This document shows positions 51,711-61,000 of a stretch of 64,000 bases of DNA, piece after piece. The translations under genes and the position numbers were made by a program. Under the pieces are notes generated by a model. The model saw only the letters and a list, made by a program, of their open reading frames with translations. It did no database searches and was not told the origin of the DNA. How positions within the stretch are numbered: position 1 is the stretch's first letter; every line of letters begins with the position of its first letter. The stretch lies in the NCBI RefSeq assembly GCF_040187885.1, contig NZ_JBDPLH010000009.1, positions 62,001 through 126,000 of the forward strand. Reading direction: 5' to 3'. Source of the stretch: Roseateles_E cavernae. Its GTDB lineage: Bacteria > Pseudomonadota > Gammaproteobacteria > Burkholderiales > Burkholderiaceae_C.

Positions 51711-54458
51711 ATGGACATCAACGGCCTTCGCAGCTTCGGTCTCGGCTTCGAGCCTCATGGCTTGAAGCCCTGGGCCGTGCCGCAGGACGATGGCAGCGTC
51801 GCCGTGACGGTAGAGCCGGCGCCGCAGCATCGCCTCGGCGGCCTGCGCCTGGCCGGCCGTGCCAGCCCGCTGGCGTTGCAGGAGGACGCGGCCGATGTCG
51901 ACGCGGTGCTGCTGCAGCCCTCGCTGGTGATCGACGCGGTCGGCAACCATCTGTGCTGGGACGGCGCGGCCCTGGTCTCGAACTCGCATCTGGCCGCCGC
52001 CCATGGGCTGGCGCCGCAGGCGCTGGCCTTGCCGCCCGAGGCCCTGCCGGTGACCGATATGACGCTGGGTGCCGACGATGTGCTGTACCTGCTTGCCAAT
52101 GGGGCGCTGTGGCTGCTCGACCTGCGCGGCCGCTTTGCGCTGACCCGGCTGGCCGCGCCCGACGGGCTGCAGCCGCAGCGCCTGGCTTCGGCCGCCGAGG
52201 GCGGTGTCTGGGTGCTGGACGTCGCCCAGGGCCGGCTGGCCCATCTGCGCGGCCTGCCGCTGTTCACGCGGCCGGTTCATCTGGAGCGCAGGCAGGACGC
52301 GCGGCTGGCCGCCTGCGATGCCAATCCCGATCCGCCGCGGTGGCGGCTGCTGCCCGATGCGGTGCCGGCCGACGAGAAGGCGCTGGCCCTGGCCAGCCAT
52401 CGCGAGGGCGGGCTCTTGCTGCTGAGCCTGCGGCGCGCTGGTGGGGGCGTGCGCCTGCGCCGGCTGCTGGACGACGGCCGCCTGTCGCTGCCGCTGAGCC
52501 TGGCCGGGCCGCGCTTTGCCCACACGCTCGCCTGGTTCGACGGCGAGCAGATCGCGCTGGCCACACGCGGCCAGCTGCTGGGCGCCGACGGCCGGCCGCG
52601 CGATCCCGGCGTCTGGCTCTACGCGCTGCCGGCCGCGCTGCGGCAGCGCTGGCAGCAGGCCAGCCGGGCCGGCGGGCTGAGCAGCGAGCTGCAGCGCCCG
52701 CTGCAGCCCCAGGGCGGCTACTACCCGCTGGCCGGCTGGACCGGCGGCCCTTTTGTCGCGGCGCGCCCCGGCGCCCGCCTGCACTACCCGGGCCGGGACG
52801 GACCCGTGCCGGTCGCCCGCGTGGCGGGCATCAGGCGCGCACGCTACGGCCTGGCGGCCAATAGCGAGCAGGCCCAGCTGCCCGGCGTCCGCGCCCGTGC
52901 CGCGGCCGGCCTGATCGACAGCGGCGACCCGGCCTGCGTCTGGCACCGCCTCTATCTGGAAGCCGCCGTGCCGCATGGCTGCGCGCTGCTGGTCTGGCTG
53001 GCGGCCGGCGAGCAGGGCGCGCCGGCTTTCACCGCGGGTCGTGCGGGCCAGGGGCCGCGCTGGGCGCCGCATCTGGTCGGCGAGCGCACGGCCTTGCCGG
53101 CGGCGCTGGCCGCCGCCCTGCCGGAGGACCTGCCGCGCGCCGCCTGGGTGGCCGCGCCGACCGAGCAGCCGCTGGGGCAGGGCGTGCTGTGCTGCGCGGC
53201 CGAGCCCGGCCGCACGGGGCTGTTCACGGTGCTGATCCAGCGCGCCGGCACCGCGGTGCGGGCCTTGCAGGGCGCACGGCTGTGGGTAGCGGTCGAGCTG
53301 TTCGGCGATGGCCGGGCCACGCCGGAACTGGCGGCGCTGCGCGCCTATGCCGGCCGCCTGTCCTACCGCGACCGCTATCTGCCGGCGCTCTATCACGAGC
53401 AGCTGTTCGGCAGCGATGCCGAGCAGCGCGGCCGCGCCAGCCCGGCGGATTTCCTGGAGCGCTTTCTGCTGCTGTTCGAGGGCATGTTCAGCGATATCGA
53501 GGCCCGCATCGCCGCCAGCGCGCTGCTGACCGATGCGATGGCCTGTCCGCCCGAGGCCTTGCCCTGGCTGGCCGGCTGGCTGGGCCTGGGCCTGGAGCCG
53601 GGCCTGCCGACCGAGCGCGCCCGCTGGATGCTGGCCAATGCGCCGGCGCTGGCTCGCCAGCACGGCACGCTGGCCGGCCTGCAGCGTGCGCTGGACATCG
53701 CTACCGATGGCGCGCTCACGCGCGGGCGTATCGTCGTCGTCGAGGACTTCCGGCTGCGGCGCAGCCTGGCCACGATACTGGGCGCGCGGCTGGAAGACCG
53801 CCTCGACCCCTTGACCAGCGGCCTGACGCAATCGGGCAACTCGGTGCTCGGCGACACGCTCTTCCTCGGCGACGCCCGCGTGCTGGCCGACGAAGGCTTC
53901 ACCAAGACCTTTCTGGCCCTGTTTCGCGATCTGGGCAGCGAGACCGCCGCCGAGCAGGCCGAGAGCGCCGCCGCCCGGCGCGCGTTGTTCGATGCGCTGG
54001 CCTACCGGGTCACCGTGCTGGTGCACGAGGAACTGGCCAGCGACGAGCTGGGCCTGGTGCGGCGCCTGGCCGAGCAGGGTGCGCCGGCCCATGTGCAGCT
54101 GCGCGTCGTGCCGGCTACCCATCCCTTCATGGTGGGCGTGGCGGCCCTGGTCGGGGCCGACAGCTATCTGCGCAGCGCGCCGCCGTCGCGGCCGGTGCGT
54201 GCCGGCCCGGGCGCCGAGAGCTCGACGCTCGGCGGCGTGGACCGGCTGCGCGGCGAGGCCTCGCTGGACGCCCACGCCGGCGCCTTCGACGCTCTCTTGC
54301 CGCCGGTCGCATCGGCCGAGCCGCCGGTCGCGCGCATCCATCCGGCCGATTTCAGCAGCGACCCCGTCAGCGCCTTGCGTCTGGACGGCGGTGCCTCGAG
54401 CGCGGCCGACGGTTACTTCATCGCCAGCTACGACTGGCTGCATCGCCCACCTCTGTGA
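51711..54458 (+). CDS. Baseplate/tail protein with N-terminal beta-propeller-like part and gpI-type domain
   Basis: 915 residues from the ATG at 51711. Residues about 80-400 have repeats such as MTLGADDVLYLLANGALWLL and SAAEGGVWVLDVAQGRLAHL, a beta-propeller rhythm. From about 560 comes the phage tail protein I domain: ADFLERFLLLFEGMFSDIEA-like sequence, CPPEALPWLAGWLGLGLEPG and RQHGTLAGLQRALDIATDGA. It is the usual eCIS partner of the J-type protein (Afp12 region). The REP element directly before it leaves only a weak ribosome site. Confidence 0.85.
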   Translation: MDINGLRSFGLGFEPHGLKPWAVPQDDGSVAVTVEPAPQHRLGGLRLAGRASPLALQEDAADVDAVLLQPSLVIDAVGNHLCWDGAALVSNSHLAAAHGLAPQALALPPEALPVTDMTLGADDVLYLLANGALWLLDLRGRFALTRLAAPDGLQPQRLASAAEGGVWVLDVAQGRLAHLRGLPLFTRPVHLERRQDARLAACDANPDPPRWRLLPDAVPADEKALALASHREGGLLLLSLRRAGGGVRLRRLLDDGRLSLPLSLAGPRFAHTLAWFDGEQIALATRGQLLGADGRPRDPGVWLYALPAALRQRWQQASRAGGLSSELQRPLQPQGGYYPLAGWTGGPFVAARPGARLHYPGRDGPVPVARVAGIRRARYGLAANSEQAQLPGVRARAAAGLIDSGDPACVWHRLYLEAAVPHGCALLVWLAAGEQGAPAFTAGRAGQGPRWAPHLVGERTALPAALAAALPEDLPRAAWVAAPTEQPLGQGVLCCAAEPGRTGLFTVLIQRAGTAVRALQGARLWVAVELFGDGRATPELAALRAYAGRLSYRDRYLPALYHEQLFGSDAEQRGRASPADFLERFLLLFEGMFSDIEARIAASALLTDAMACPPEALPWLAGWLGLGLEPGLPTERARWMLANAPALARQHGTLAGLQRALDIATDGALTRGRIVVVEDFRLRRSLATILGARLEDRLDPLTSGLTQSGNSVLGDTLFLGDARVLADEGFTKTFLALFRDLGSETAAEQAESAAARRALFDALAYRVTVLVHEELASDELGLVRRLAEQGAPAHVQLRVVPATHPFMVGVAALVGADSYLRSAPPSRPVRAGPGAESSTLGGVDRLRGEASLDAHAGAFDALLPPVASAEPPVARIHPADFSSDPVSALRLDGGASSAADGYFIASYDWLHRPPL

Positions 54459-54482
54459 ATCCACCCCCCGAAGGAGTCCACC

Positions 54483-54827
54483 ATGGCCAAGTTCGTTCCC
54501 GGCACCGACACCAGCATCAAGTCCGATGAGCCCCTGCTTGATGTTGCCGCCTCGGCCAACACACCGCTGAAGCCGGGCAAGCATGTGTTCCAGCTGGTGG
54601 TCACCGACGACAGCGGCAACGCCTCGGCACCGGCCAATATCACCATCATCATCGTCGACAGCGCCCGGCCGACCGCCGTCATCGACATGCTGGACGCCAC
54701 CGGCGGCCGCGTACCCGACCCCGAGGTCAAGGTGCCGTTCGGCCAGGCCTTCCGTCTCAGCGGCGACCGCTCCAGCGATGTCGGCGGCGCGGTCAAGGTC
54801 TGGAACTGGACCCTGGTGCGCGGTTGA
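54483..54827 (+). CDS. Small Ig/PKD-like beta protein
   Basis: 114 residues. LKPGKHVFQLVVTDDSGNAS and DPEVKVPFGQAFRLSGDRSS then KVWNWTLVRG resemble PKD/Ig-like sandwich repeats. GAAGGAG lies upstream. Possibly a surface decoration or adaptor protein of the injection particle; function unknown. Confidence 0.65.
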   Translation: MAKFVPGTDTSIKSDEPLLDVAASANTPLKPGKHVFQLVVTDDSGNASAPANITIIIVDSARPTAVIDMLDATGGRVPDPEVKVPFGQAFRLSGDRSSDVGGAVKVWNWTLVRG

Positions 54828-54837
54828 GGGCCTGGCG

Positions 54838-54999
54838 ATGGAAACGCTCAAGCTCGATGCCCCGCTGAGCACCCGGGAGCCCGAGGTGCTGCTCGATCCC
54901 CGCTTGCCGGTCGGGGCATATATCGTGCGCCTGGTCATCGAAGGGCCCAGCGGCAAGAGCGCGCCGGCCACGCTGCTGCTGCACGTGCAAAGAGGGTAG
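54838..54999 (+). CDS. 53-residue Ig-like strand protein
   Basis: ATG at 54838; LKLDAPLSTREPEVLLDPRL and VGAYIVRLVIEGPSGKSAPA then TLLLHVQRG, the second half of an Ig-like sandwich. It starts 10 bases after the previous stop in a different frame. It may be a real short subunit or the remnant of a split two-domain protein. Confidence 0.5.
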   Translation: METLKLDAPLSTREPEVLLDPRLPVGAYIVRLVIEGPSGKSAPATLLLHVQRG

Positions 55000-55005
55000 A
55001 CAACC

Positions 55006-56019
55006 ATGGCAATCGCTGACCCTGGCCTGCTCAAGGAGCAGGTGGACGATCTGGTGGCCGAGGCGCTGGCGCCGCGCGGCGTGCCCGAGCGCGTGCACTA
55101 CGCAAACGGCGTGCTGCTGGGCGCCGAGGACTTCGCGGCCGAGCAGCTCTATCTGCGTGGCCGCAGCGGCCGGGCACTGGCCGCGCTCTACGGCCACGGC
55201 ACGCTGGCCGGCCTGCGCGTGGGCTGCAGCGCGCTGGACAACCCCGAGCTGGAGCTGCAGGTGGCGCCCGGCCTGGCGCTGGACCGGCTGGGCCGGCTGA
55301 TCGAGATCCGGCGCAAGCAGTGCATCCATATCGCGCGCTGGCTGGCCGAGCGCGAGGCCATCGCGGAGACGACCGAGGCCGCGCTAGAGCGGGCTGCCGT
55401 GATCGCTGCGGTGCGCGCCGGGGCGACGGGGCCGGTGCTGGTCTTCGATGTGTGGCTGCGTTTCGCGATCTGTCCGCATGGCAAGACCCCGGCCTTCGCC
55501 GCCGGCCCCTTCAATGCCAGTGACTATGTGGTGCCGGCCCGGCTGGCCGATGCCTTCGAGCTGAGCCTGCGCCTGGCCCATGTGATCGGCGGCGAGCTGG
55601 CCCGGCCCGAGCCGCGCTCGGTCAAGCTGGAGGCGATGCTGGCCGATCTGAACAGCCTTGTCGACCCAACCGAGCTGGAGGCCCGGCGGCGGGCCTGGTG
55701 CGTCGCGAGCGCACTGGACGCCTGGCCGCAGCCCTCGGTACTCGATCCGCAGCGCCTGCCGCGGCTGCGCGAGCAGGCCGGCGAGGCCGACTGGGACCAG
55801 CTGTTGCTGGCGCGGGTGACGGTGCCGGTGCGCCAGGCCGAGGCGGGCGCCTTTCCGCAGCCCGATACCGAGGCGATCGCCGCGATCGCCGCCGCGCCCG
55901 AGCCGCCACCCGAGCAGCGCTGGGCCGAGCCGGCCTGGCGCGAGCTGGCCGACAACAGCCTGCGCCCTTTGGTCTTCAATCCCTATTCATGGCGCGGCCG
56001 CCTTGCGGCCGAGCTCTAG
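55006..56019 (+). CDS. eCIS-associated unknown protein A (shared N-terminal domain)
   Basis: 337 residues. An N-terminal module (about 30-100) has VHYANGVLLGAEDFAAEQLY, GHGTLAGLRVG and VAPGLALDRLGRLIE, which matches position by position with the next two proteins. The rest is helical with no recognised fold; no signal peptide. Conserved hypothetical in injection-system operons; may be a baseplate accessory or fibre-attachment part. Confidence 0.6.
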   Translation: MAIADPGLLKEQVDDLVAEALAPRGVPERVHYANGVLLGAEDFAAEQLYLRGRSGRALAALYGHGTLAGLRVGCSALDNPELELQVAPGLALDRLGRLIEIRRKQCIHIARWLAEREAIAETTEAALERAAVIAAVRAGATGPVLVFDVWLRFAICPHGKTPAFAAGPFNASDYVVPARLADAFELSLRLAHVIGGELARPEPRSVKLEAMLADLNSLVDPTELEARRRAWCVASALDAWPQPSVLDPQRLPRLREQAGEADWDQLLLARVTVPVRQAEAGAFPQPDTEAIAAIAAAPEPPPEQRWAEPAWRELADNSLRPLVFNPYSWRGRLAAEL

Positions 56020-56028
56020 GAGCCCCTG

Positions 56029-58005
56029 ATGAACAGCCCCGCCGAACTGACCCTGCTGACCGTGCGTGATGCCCAGGACCAGGCGCGGCTGCGAACCCAG
56101 CTCGATGCCGGCGCCATTCTGGTCGACAGCGCCCGGCGCCGGCCCTTTTATTTCGATGGCCGCTTCCTCAGCGCCGATGACCTGACGGCCGATCAGAACT
56201 ACATCCGCGCCCGCCAGTCCGACCTGGCCCAGGCCATAGGGGCCGGTGTGGTCCGCGGCCTGATGGTGGGCCTGGGCCGGCAGGCCGCGTCCCAGCAGCC
56301 GACCCTGCTGCTGGAGCCCGGCATCGGCCTGACGCCGGGTGGCGATATCGTCACGGTCGGCGCCCGGCAGGAGCTGGCGATCAGTGCGCTGGCCGGCCAA
56401 GCCGAGCTCGATGCGCAGCTGGGCATCAAGCAGCTGCCCGGCGCCGGCGCGAGCAATCGCAGCGGCCTGTTCGTGCTGGCGCTGCGGCCCATCGAGTTCA
56501 GCGCCAACCCGACCACCGCCTACCCGACCAGCCTGGACGGCCAGCGCCTGGTGCGCGACGGCGACATCGTCGAGGCCACCGCCGTCACGCTGATTCCCTA
56601 TCCGGACCGTGCCGGCGTCGAGAATGCGGCGGCCAGGCGCGCGCGGGTGGCGCGCGAGATCTTCTTCGAAGGCCAGCGCCCCGGCGCACTGCAGGACGCC
56701 TTGCCGCTGGCGATGCTGTGCCTGGAGGGCGGGGCGCTGCGCTGGCTGGATGTCTTCATGGTCAGGCGCGAGGTCGGCGCCGAGTCGACTTTGGCGGCCG
56801 GCTTGGCACCGCGCCCGCGCGCGCTGCTGGAGGCCTGGCTCAAGCAGCACCAGGACCAGCTCGACGACATCGCCACGCCCGAGATCCAGGCCGGCTTCGC
56901 GGCGGCCCGGCAGTTCGAGGTGCTGCCGCCGGTCGGCCCGCTGCCGGCTGCCTGCCTGCGCTTCGAGACCCAGCTGGGCCAGCTGACCCTGCTGCAGTCC
57001 TACTTCCCGCCGCTGGTCGATTGTGAGTTCGCCTTCATCCCGGCCGACGAGCTGGCGACCCTGGTGCAGGAGGCGCTGGCCCTGCCGCCCATCGATCTGC
57101 GCGCAGCCGACGAGGACCTCGACCACCTCTCGGTGCTGATCGTCGCGCCGGTGACGCGCCAGCAGCTGGAGCAGCACAAGCGCAGCCTGCAAAGCCTGAG
57201 CCGGCCGGTCAAATCGGCCTCGGCCGGCCTGATCGCCAAGCGCTCGCCGCTGGAAGCCCTGCTGCAGATCGGCCGGGGCGATGGGTCCGGCCTGCTGGCG
57301 CCCGCGCCCGTCGACGCGGCCAAGGCCTGGCAGCGCGCCATCGAGGCTTGCCGCAGCGAGCTCGCCGCCAGCGATGGCCGGCCGATGTTCTGGTACCTGC
57401 GCCGCCGCCAGCTGCCCTACAGCAGCGAGCTGTCCAGCGCGACCTTGCGCCTGGCCGGCGATGCCGCCAGCATCGATGTCGAGCTCGACCTGCGCCTGCG
57501 TGCCGACAGAGTGCTGGAGCGCTTTGCCAGCATCAACAGCAAGATGCCGCTGCTGGCCCGTGCCGAGCTCGGCAATCTGCTGGCCGCGCCGCGGCTGGCG
57601 GTCTCCGAGGGTGTCGCCAACAAGCAGCTGCTGACCTCGGACCTGTTGCGCCGCAGCGCCTTCACGGCGGTGTCGGCACGCGCCGAGCTGCGCGCCAAGA
57701 ACGAGGAGGCGCTGCGCCACGATGATGTGCTGGAGATCGCCCGCCAGTTCGGCGATCCGCGCCTGGGCGAGGGCTTTGATGCGCTGGCCCAGGCGGCCGA
57801 TCCCGAGACGCGCGACAGCCTGCGCAGCCCGGCCCTGGTGCAGGCGGTGGCCGACAGCGGCGTCGCCCCGGCGCTGGACCGCGCCGCACGCGCGCTGCCG
57901 CCGCTCAAGCAGGCCGAGTTCGCGGCCCGGCTGCGCGAGGCCGCGCTGTCCGATGACGCCGTCCAACGCCTGGCCCAGCTGGCCGGCGAGATCGCCAGGG
58001 GCTGA
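56029..58005 (+). CDS. eCIS-associated unknown protein B (shared N-terminal domain)
   Basis: 658 residues. Residues about 39-110 repeat the module of the preceding protein: PFYFDGRFLSADDLTADQNY, GAGVVRGLMVGL, LLLEPGIGLTPGGDIV. Helical segments follow (about 370-480 and 560-650). ATG at 56029 is preceded by AGGAGCC. Unknown role. Confidence 0.6.
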   Translation: MNSPAELTLLTVRDAQDQARLRTQLDAGAILVDSARRRPFYFDGRFLSADDLTADQNYIRARQSDLAQAIGAGVVRGLMVGLGRQAASQQPTLLLEPGIGLTPGGDIVTVGARQELAISALAGQAELDAQLGIKQLPGAGASNRSGLFVLALRPIEFSANPTTAYPTSLDGQRLVRDGDIVEATAVTLIPYPDRAGVENAAARRARVAREIFFEGQRPGALQDALPLAMLCLEGGALRWLDVFMVRREVGAESTLAAGLAPRPRALLEAWLKQHQDQLDDIATPEIQAGFAAARQFEVLPPVGPLPAACLRFETQLGQLTLLQSYFPPLVDCEFAFIPADELATLVQEALALPPIDLRAADEDLDHLSVLIVAPVTRQQLEQHKRSLQSLSRPVKSASAGLIAKRSPLEALLQIGRGDGSGLLAPAPVDAAKAWQRAIEACRSELAASDGRPMFWYLRRRQLPYSSELSSATLRLAGDAASIDVELDLRLRADRVLERFASINSKMPLLARAELGNLLAAPRLAVSEGVANKQLLTSDLLRRSAFTAVSARAELRAKNEEALRHDDVLEIARQFGDPRLGEGFDALAQAADPETRDSLRSPALVQAVADSGVAPALDRAARALPPLKQAEFAARLREAALSDDAVQRLAQLAGEIARG

Positions 58006-58008
58006 ATC

Positions 58009-61000
58009 ATGAAACTGCTGCGCGGGATCTCCAAGCCTTTTGCCGGTGAACATGTGCTGGCCAGCCTGCCGCCGCTGGGCCCTTATGCCAGGGCCGGCGC
58101 GGGCGAAGCGCCGCTGCGCAAGCGCCTGAACTTCTTTGCCCAGCGTGCATTGACCCATGGCGCGCTGAGCGAGGAGCAGCGCGGCCGGGCCGCCGCGGCC
58201 GAACGACTGGCCCAGGCGGTGGCGCCGGGCGTGGTGCGCGGGCTGGAGCTGAGCCTGGAGGGGCGGGAGACGTTGCTCCTGCTGCCCGGCCAGGCCATCG
58301 CGGCGGATGGCCGCGATCTGGCGCTGGCCTATCCGCTGCGGGTGCGCGCCGACGCGATCAAGGTCTTGTCGCCGCGCGTCGAGGCCGCCCTGAGCGTCGG
58401 TGGTTCGCGCGGCGGCCTGCAGTCGCAGGCCAGTCTGGCCCAGGTGCTGGCCGAGCTGGGCGGCGCCGGCTTCCTGCCCCATGCGATGGTGCTGATCGCC
58501 CAGCCGCTGAGCATCGCACTCGATCGCAGCGAGGCCTCGGACAGCCCCTGTCCGAATGCGCTGGATCAGCTCGGCGACAGCCATGCCGCCTGGGAGGACG
58601 GTTTTCAGCTGGCCTGGGTGCCCTGGCCCGAGACGCTGAGCCTGCCGCCCTGGAGCGCCGACGGCTTGACGCCCGATCCGCGCTTTCGCAACCGCCTGGC
58701 GTATGCGGTCTTCAATGCCGAGCGCGAGCGCCTGTCGCCCAGCGGCTCGCGCTCGCTGCGTGCCTGGACCGAGCGCGCGGCGCTTGATGCACCCGATCTG
58801 CTGCCGGCCCAGCCCTGGCCCTGGGAGCGGCTCGGGGTGCCGCTGTCCATCGTCGCCTTCGATGCGGACTTCAGGCCGCTGTTTGCCGACCGCGCCAGCG
58901 TCGTGCGCCAGGGCGGCGGGCGGCGCAATCGCAGCAGCCTGGTGAGCGGCTCGGGCGACGATGTGCTGTGGCAGGCGCGGGTCGCGCAGCTGCTGGAGCA
59001 ACTGGCCGAGCTGCCGGCCGCGCAGCGCCGGGCCGAGGTGCTGCAGCAGCAGTTCGACTGGCTGCCGCCGGCCGGCGTGCTGCCGCTGGAGCTGGTCGAT
59101 CTGGTGGCCGGGCGCCAGCGCTTCTTCCCGCCGCAATTCGAGCTGCGGGCCGAGCCGGTGCCGCTGGACATGGTCGATGCGCTGATTGCCGAGTCGGCCT
59201 CGATGATGCCCTTCAATCTCTCGCTGCGTGACCAGGTTCAGCTGCTGGTGCCGGTGCCAGCGCGCTTCTTCGACGCCGACCTGCTAAAGCTCGACGAGCG
59301 CGTCCACCCGCTGTTCGATCTGGAGATCCAGCGCCTGACGGCCGAGCGCCTGAGCCTGCTGACGCGCCGCGACGGCCTGCGCCGGCGCTATGACCTGCTG
59401 ACCCAGGCGATTGCCGGCGAGCTGCCGGCCTATCCTCAGGATGATTTGAATGCCTTGCCCGACGAGAGCGGCGCGCTGGATGCGCAGGCCTTCAAGCGCC
59501 TGCATGTCTCGCGCGTGGCGGCCGGCGGCGCCGAGATGCACCAGTTCAGCGGCGCCCATCTGAAGCTGGACCTGCAGGCCAGCGATGCGCTGATCGTCTT
59601 CGTGCGCCTGCTCGGCAGTCCCGCCGGCATCGCGCTGCGACCGCTGATCAGCGGCGATGCGCTGGAGAACCCGCCGGCGACCAGGCCGCTGAGCTGGGGC
59701 CAGGTGCCGGCCGAGGCCCAGGGCGAGCGCATCGGCGAGCTGCCGACTGCCGGCGTCTGGACCCGCCTGAGCGTGCCGGTTGCGCGCGCCGGCCTGGCCG
59801 GACAGCGCATCGACGGCCTGGCCTTCGCGCTGTTCGGCGGCGACGCGGCGGCCGAGCTGCACTGGGGCTATGCCGGCAAGCTGGGCCAGGGCCTGGAGAC
59901 CTTCTGGCTCAGCGATGCGCTGCCGCCCGGCGCGACGCCGGCCGGCACCTGGTCATGGCTGACCCAGGGCGAGGCCGTCGATGCGGCGCTGGACCTGGCC
60001 TGGGGGCTGCCGATCGCCGAGACCCGCAGGCTCAGCGAGCTCGACCGGCTGCTGGCCGACTGGCGCGGCCTGCGCGGCGGCGTGCTGACGGTGGAGCTGG
60101 GCGAGCCGACCGGCAGCCCGCGCAAGGCGACAACGCCGCCGCGCACGGTGGACGGCGGGCTTGACGAGCTGATCCAGCGCCTGGAGGGCCGCATCAAGGC
60201 GGCCGGCGACCATGTCGACTTCGGCTTCCTGCGCTCGCGCATCGACATCTTCCGGATGCGCCAGAGCCTGCTGGGTGTCGACGATGCCGGCCGCTTCCTG
60301 ACCTCGCCGGCGGCGGCCGAGCTGGTCAAGCGCAATGAGAACCCGGTCGCGACCGAGAAGGAGTTCGCCGACTATTTCAAGCGCCTGAACGACAAGGCGA
60401 GCAACCCGCCGGACTTCAAGGAACAGCGTGGCGTGGCGCCGGCCGGGCTGGATGTCGCGGCTGCCCCGGCCGCACTGAGCTCTCAGGCCCTGACGGACGG
60501 CGGACGCGCCGCCGCCGGCAGTGCGATCAACCGGCTGGCGCTGGACCGCCTGCCGAGCCGCATCGTGCCCATCGACAGCGGCGCCAAGCCCAGCGGCACG
60601 ATCAAGCTGGGCAGCGCGCTGGGCAAGCAGAGTCTGGCGACGACGGCGACCGCCCGGCCGGCCCAGCTCAGCGTCGAGGTGCCGCCGGCGATCAAGGATG
60701 TGGTGGGCGCCAGCCTGATCGGCGCCACCTACAACACCGTGACGGTGGCCGAGCGCTTCACCTTGCCGGCCTCGGTGGTGTCCAGCAACACGGCGGCCAA
60801 GGGCAAGAACGACTTTGTGCAGGCCGGGCTGGCGGGCCTGCAGGCCAGCGGCCTGGCGGTGGCCGATCTGCCGGTCTATGGCTATCGCAAAGGGGAGGGC
60901 GAGGCCGGCAAGAAGGTCACGGCGGCCGAGCTGCTGGCCGGCGGCGTCAGCGATATCGACGCGGTCGAGGTCGGCAGCGATCTGCACGAGGCGGTCTATT

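Noticed and set aside
51330..55034. 1234-codon open frame on the minus strand
   Set aside because: It lies opposite the J-type and gpI-type baseplate genes, which have clear family motifs. Its composition (Gly/Arg/Gln/Ala-rich, no motifs) is that of an antisense shadow in GC-rich DNA.
55987..59136. 1049-codon open frame on the minus strand
   Set aside because: Antisense to the operon genes at 56029 and 58009, whose overlapping or close-packed starts and shared module show they are the real frames.
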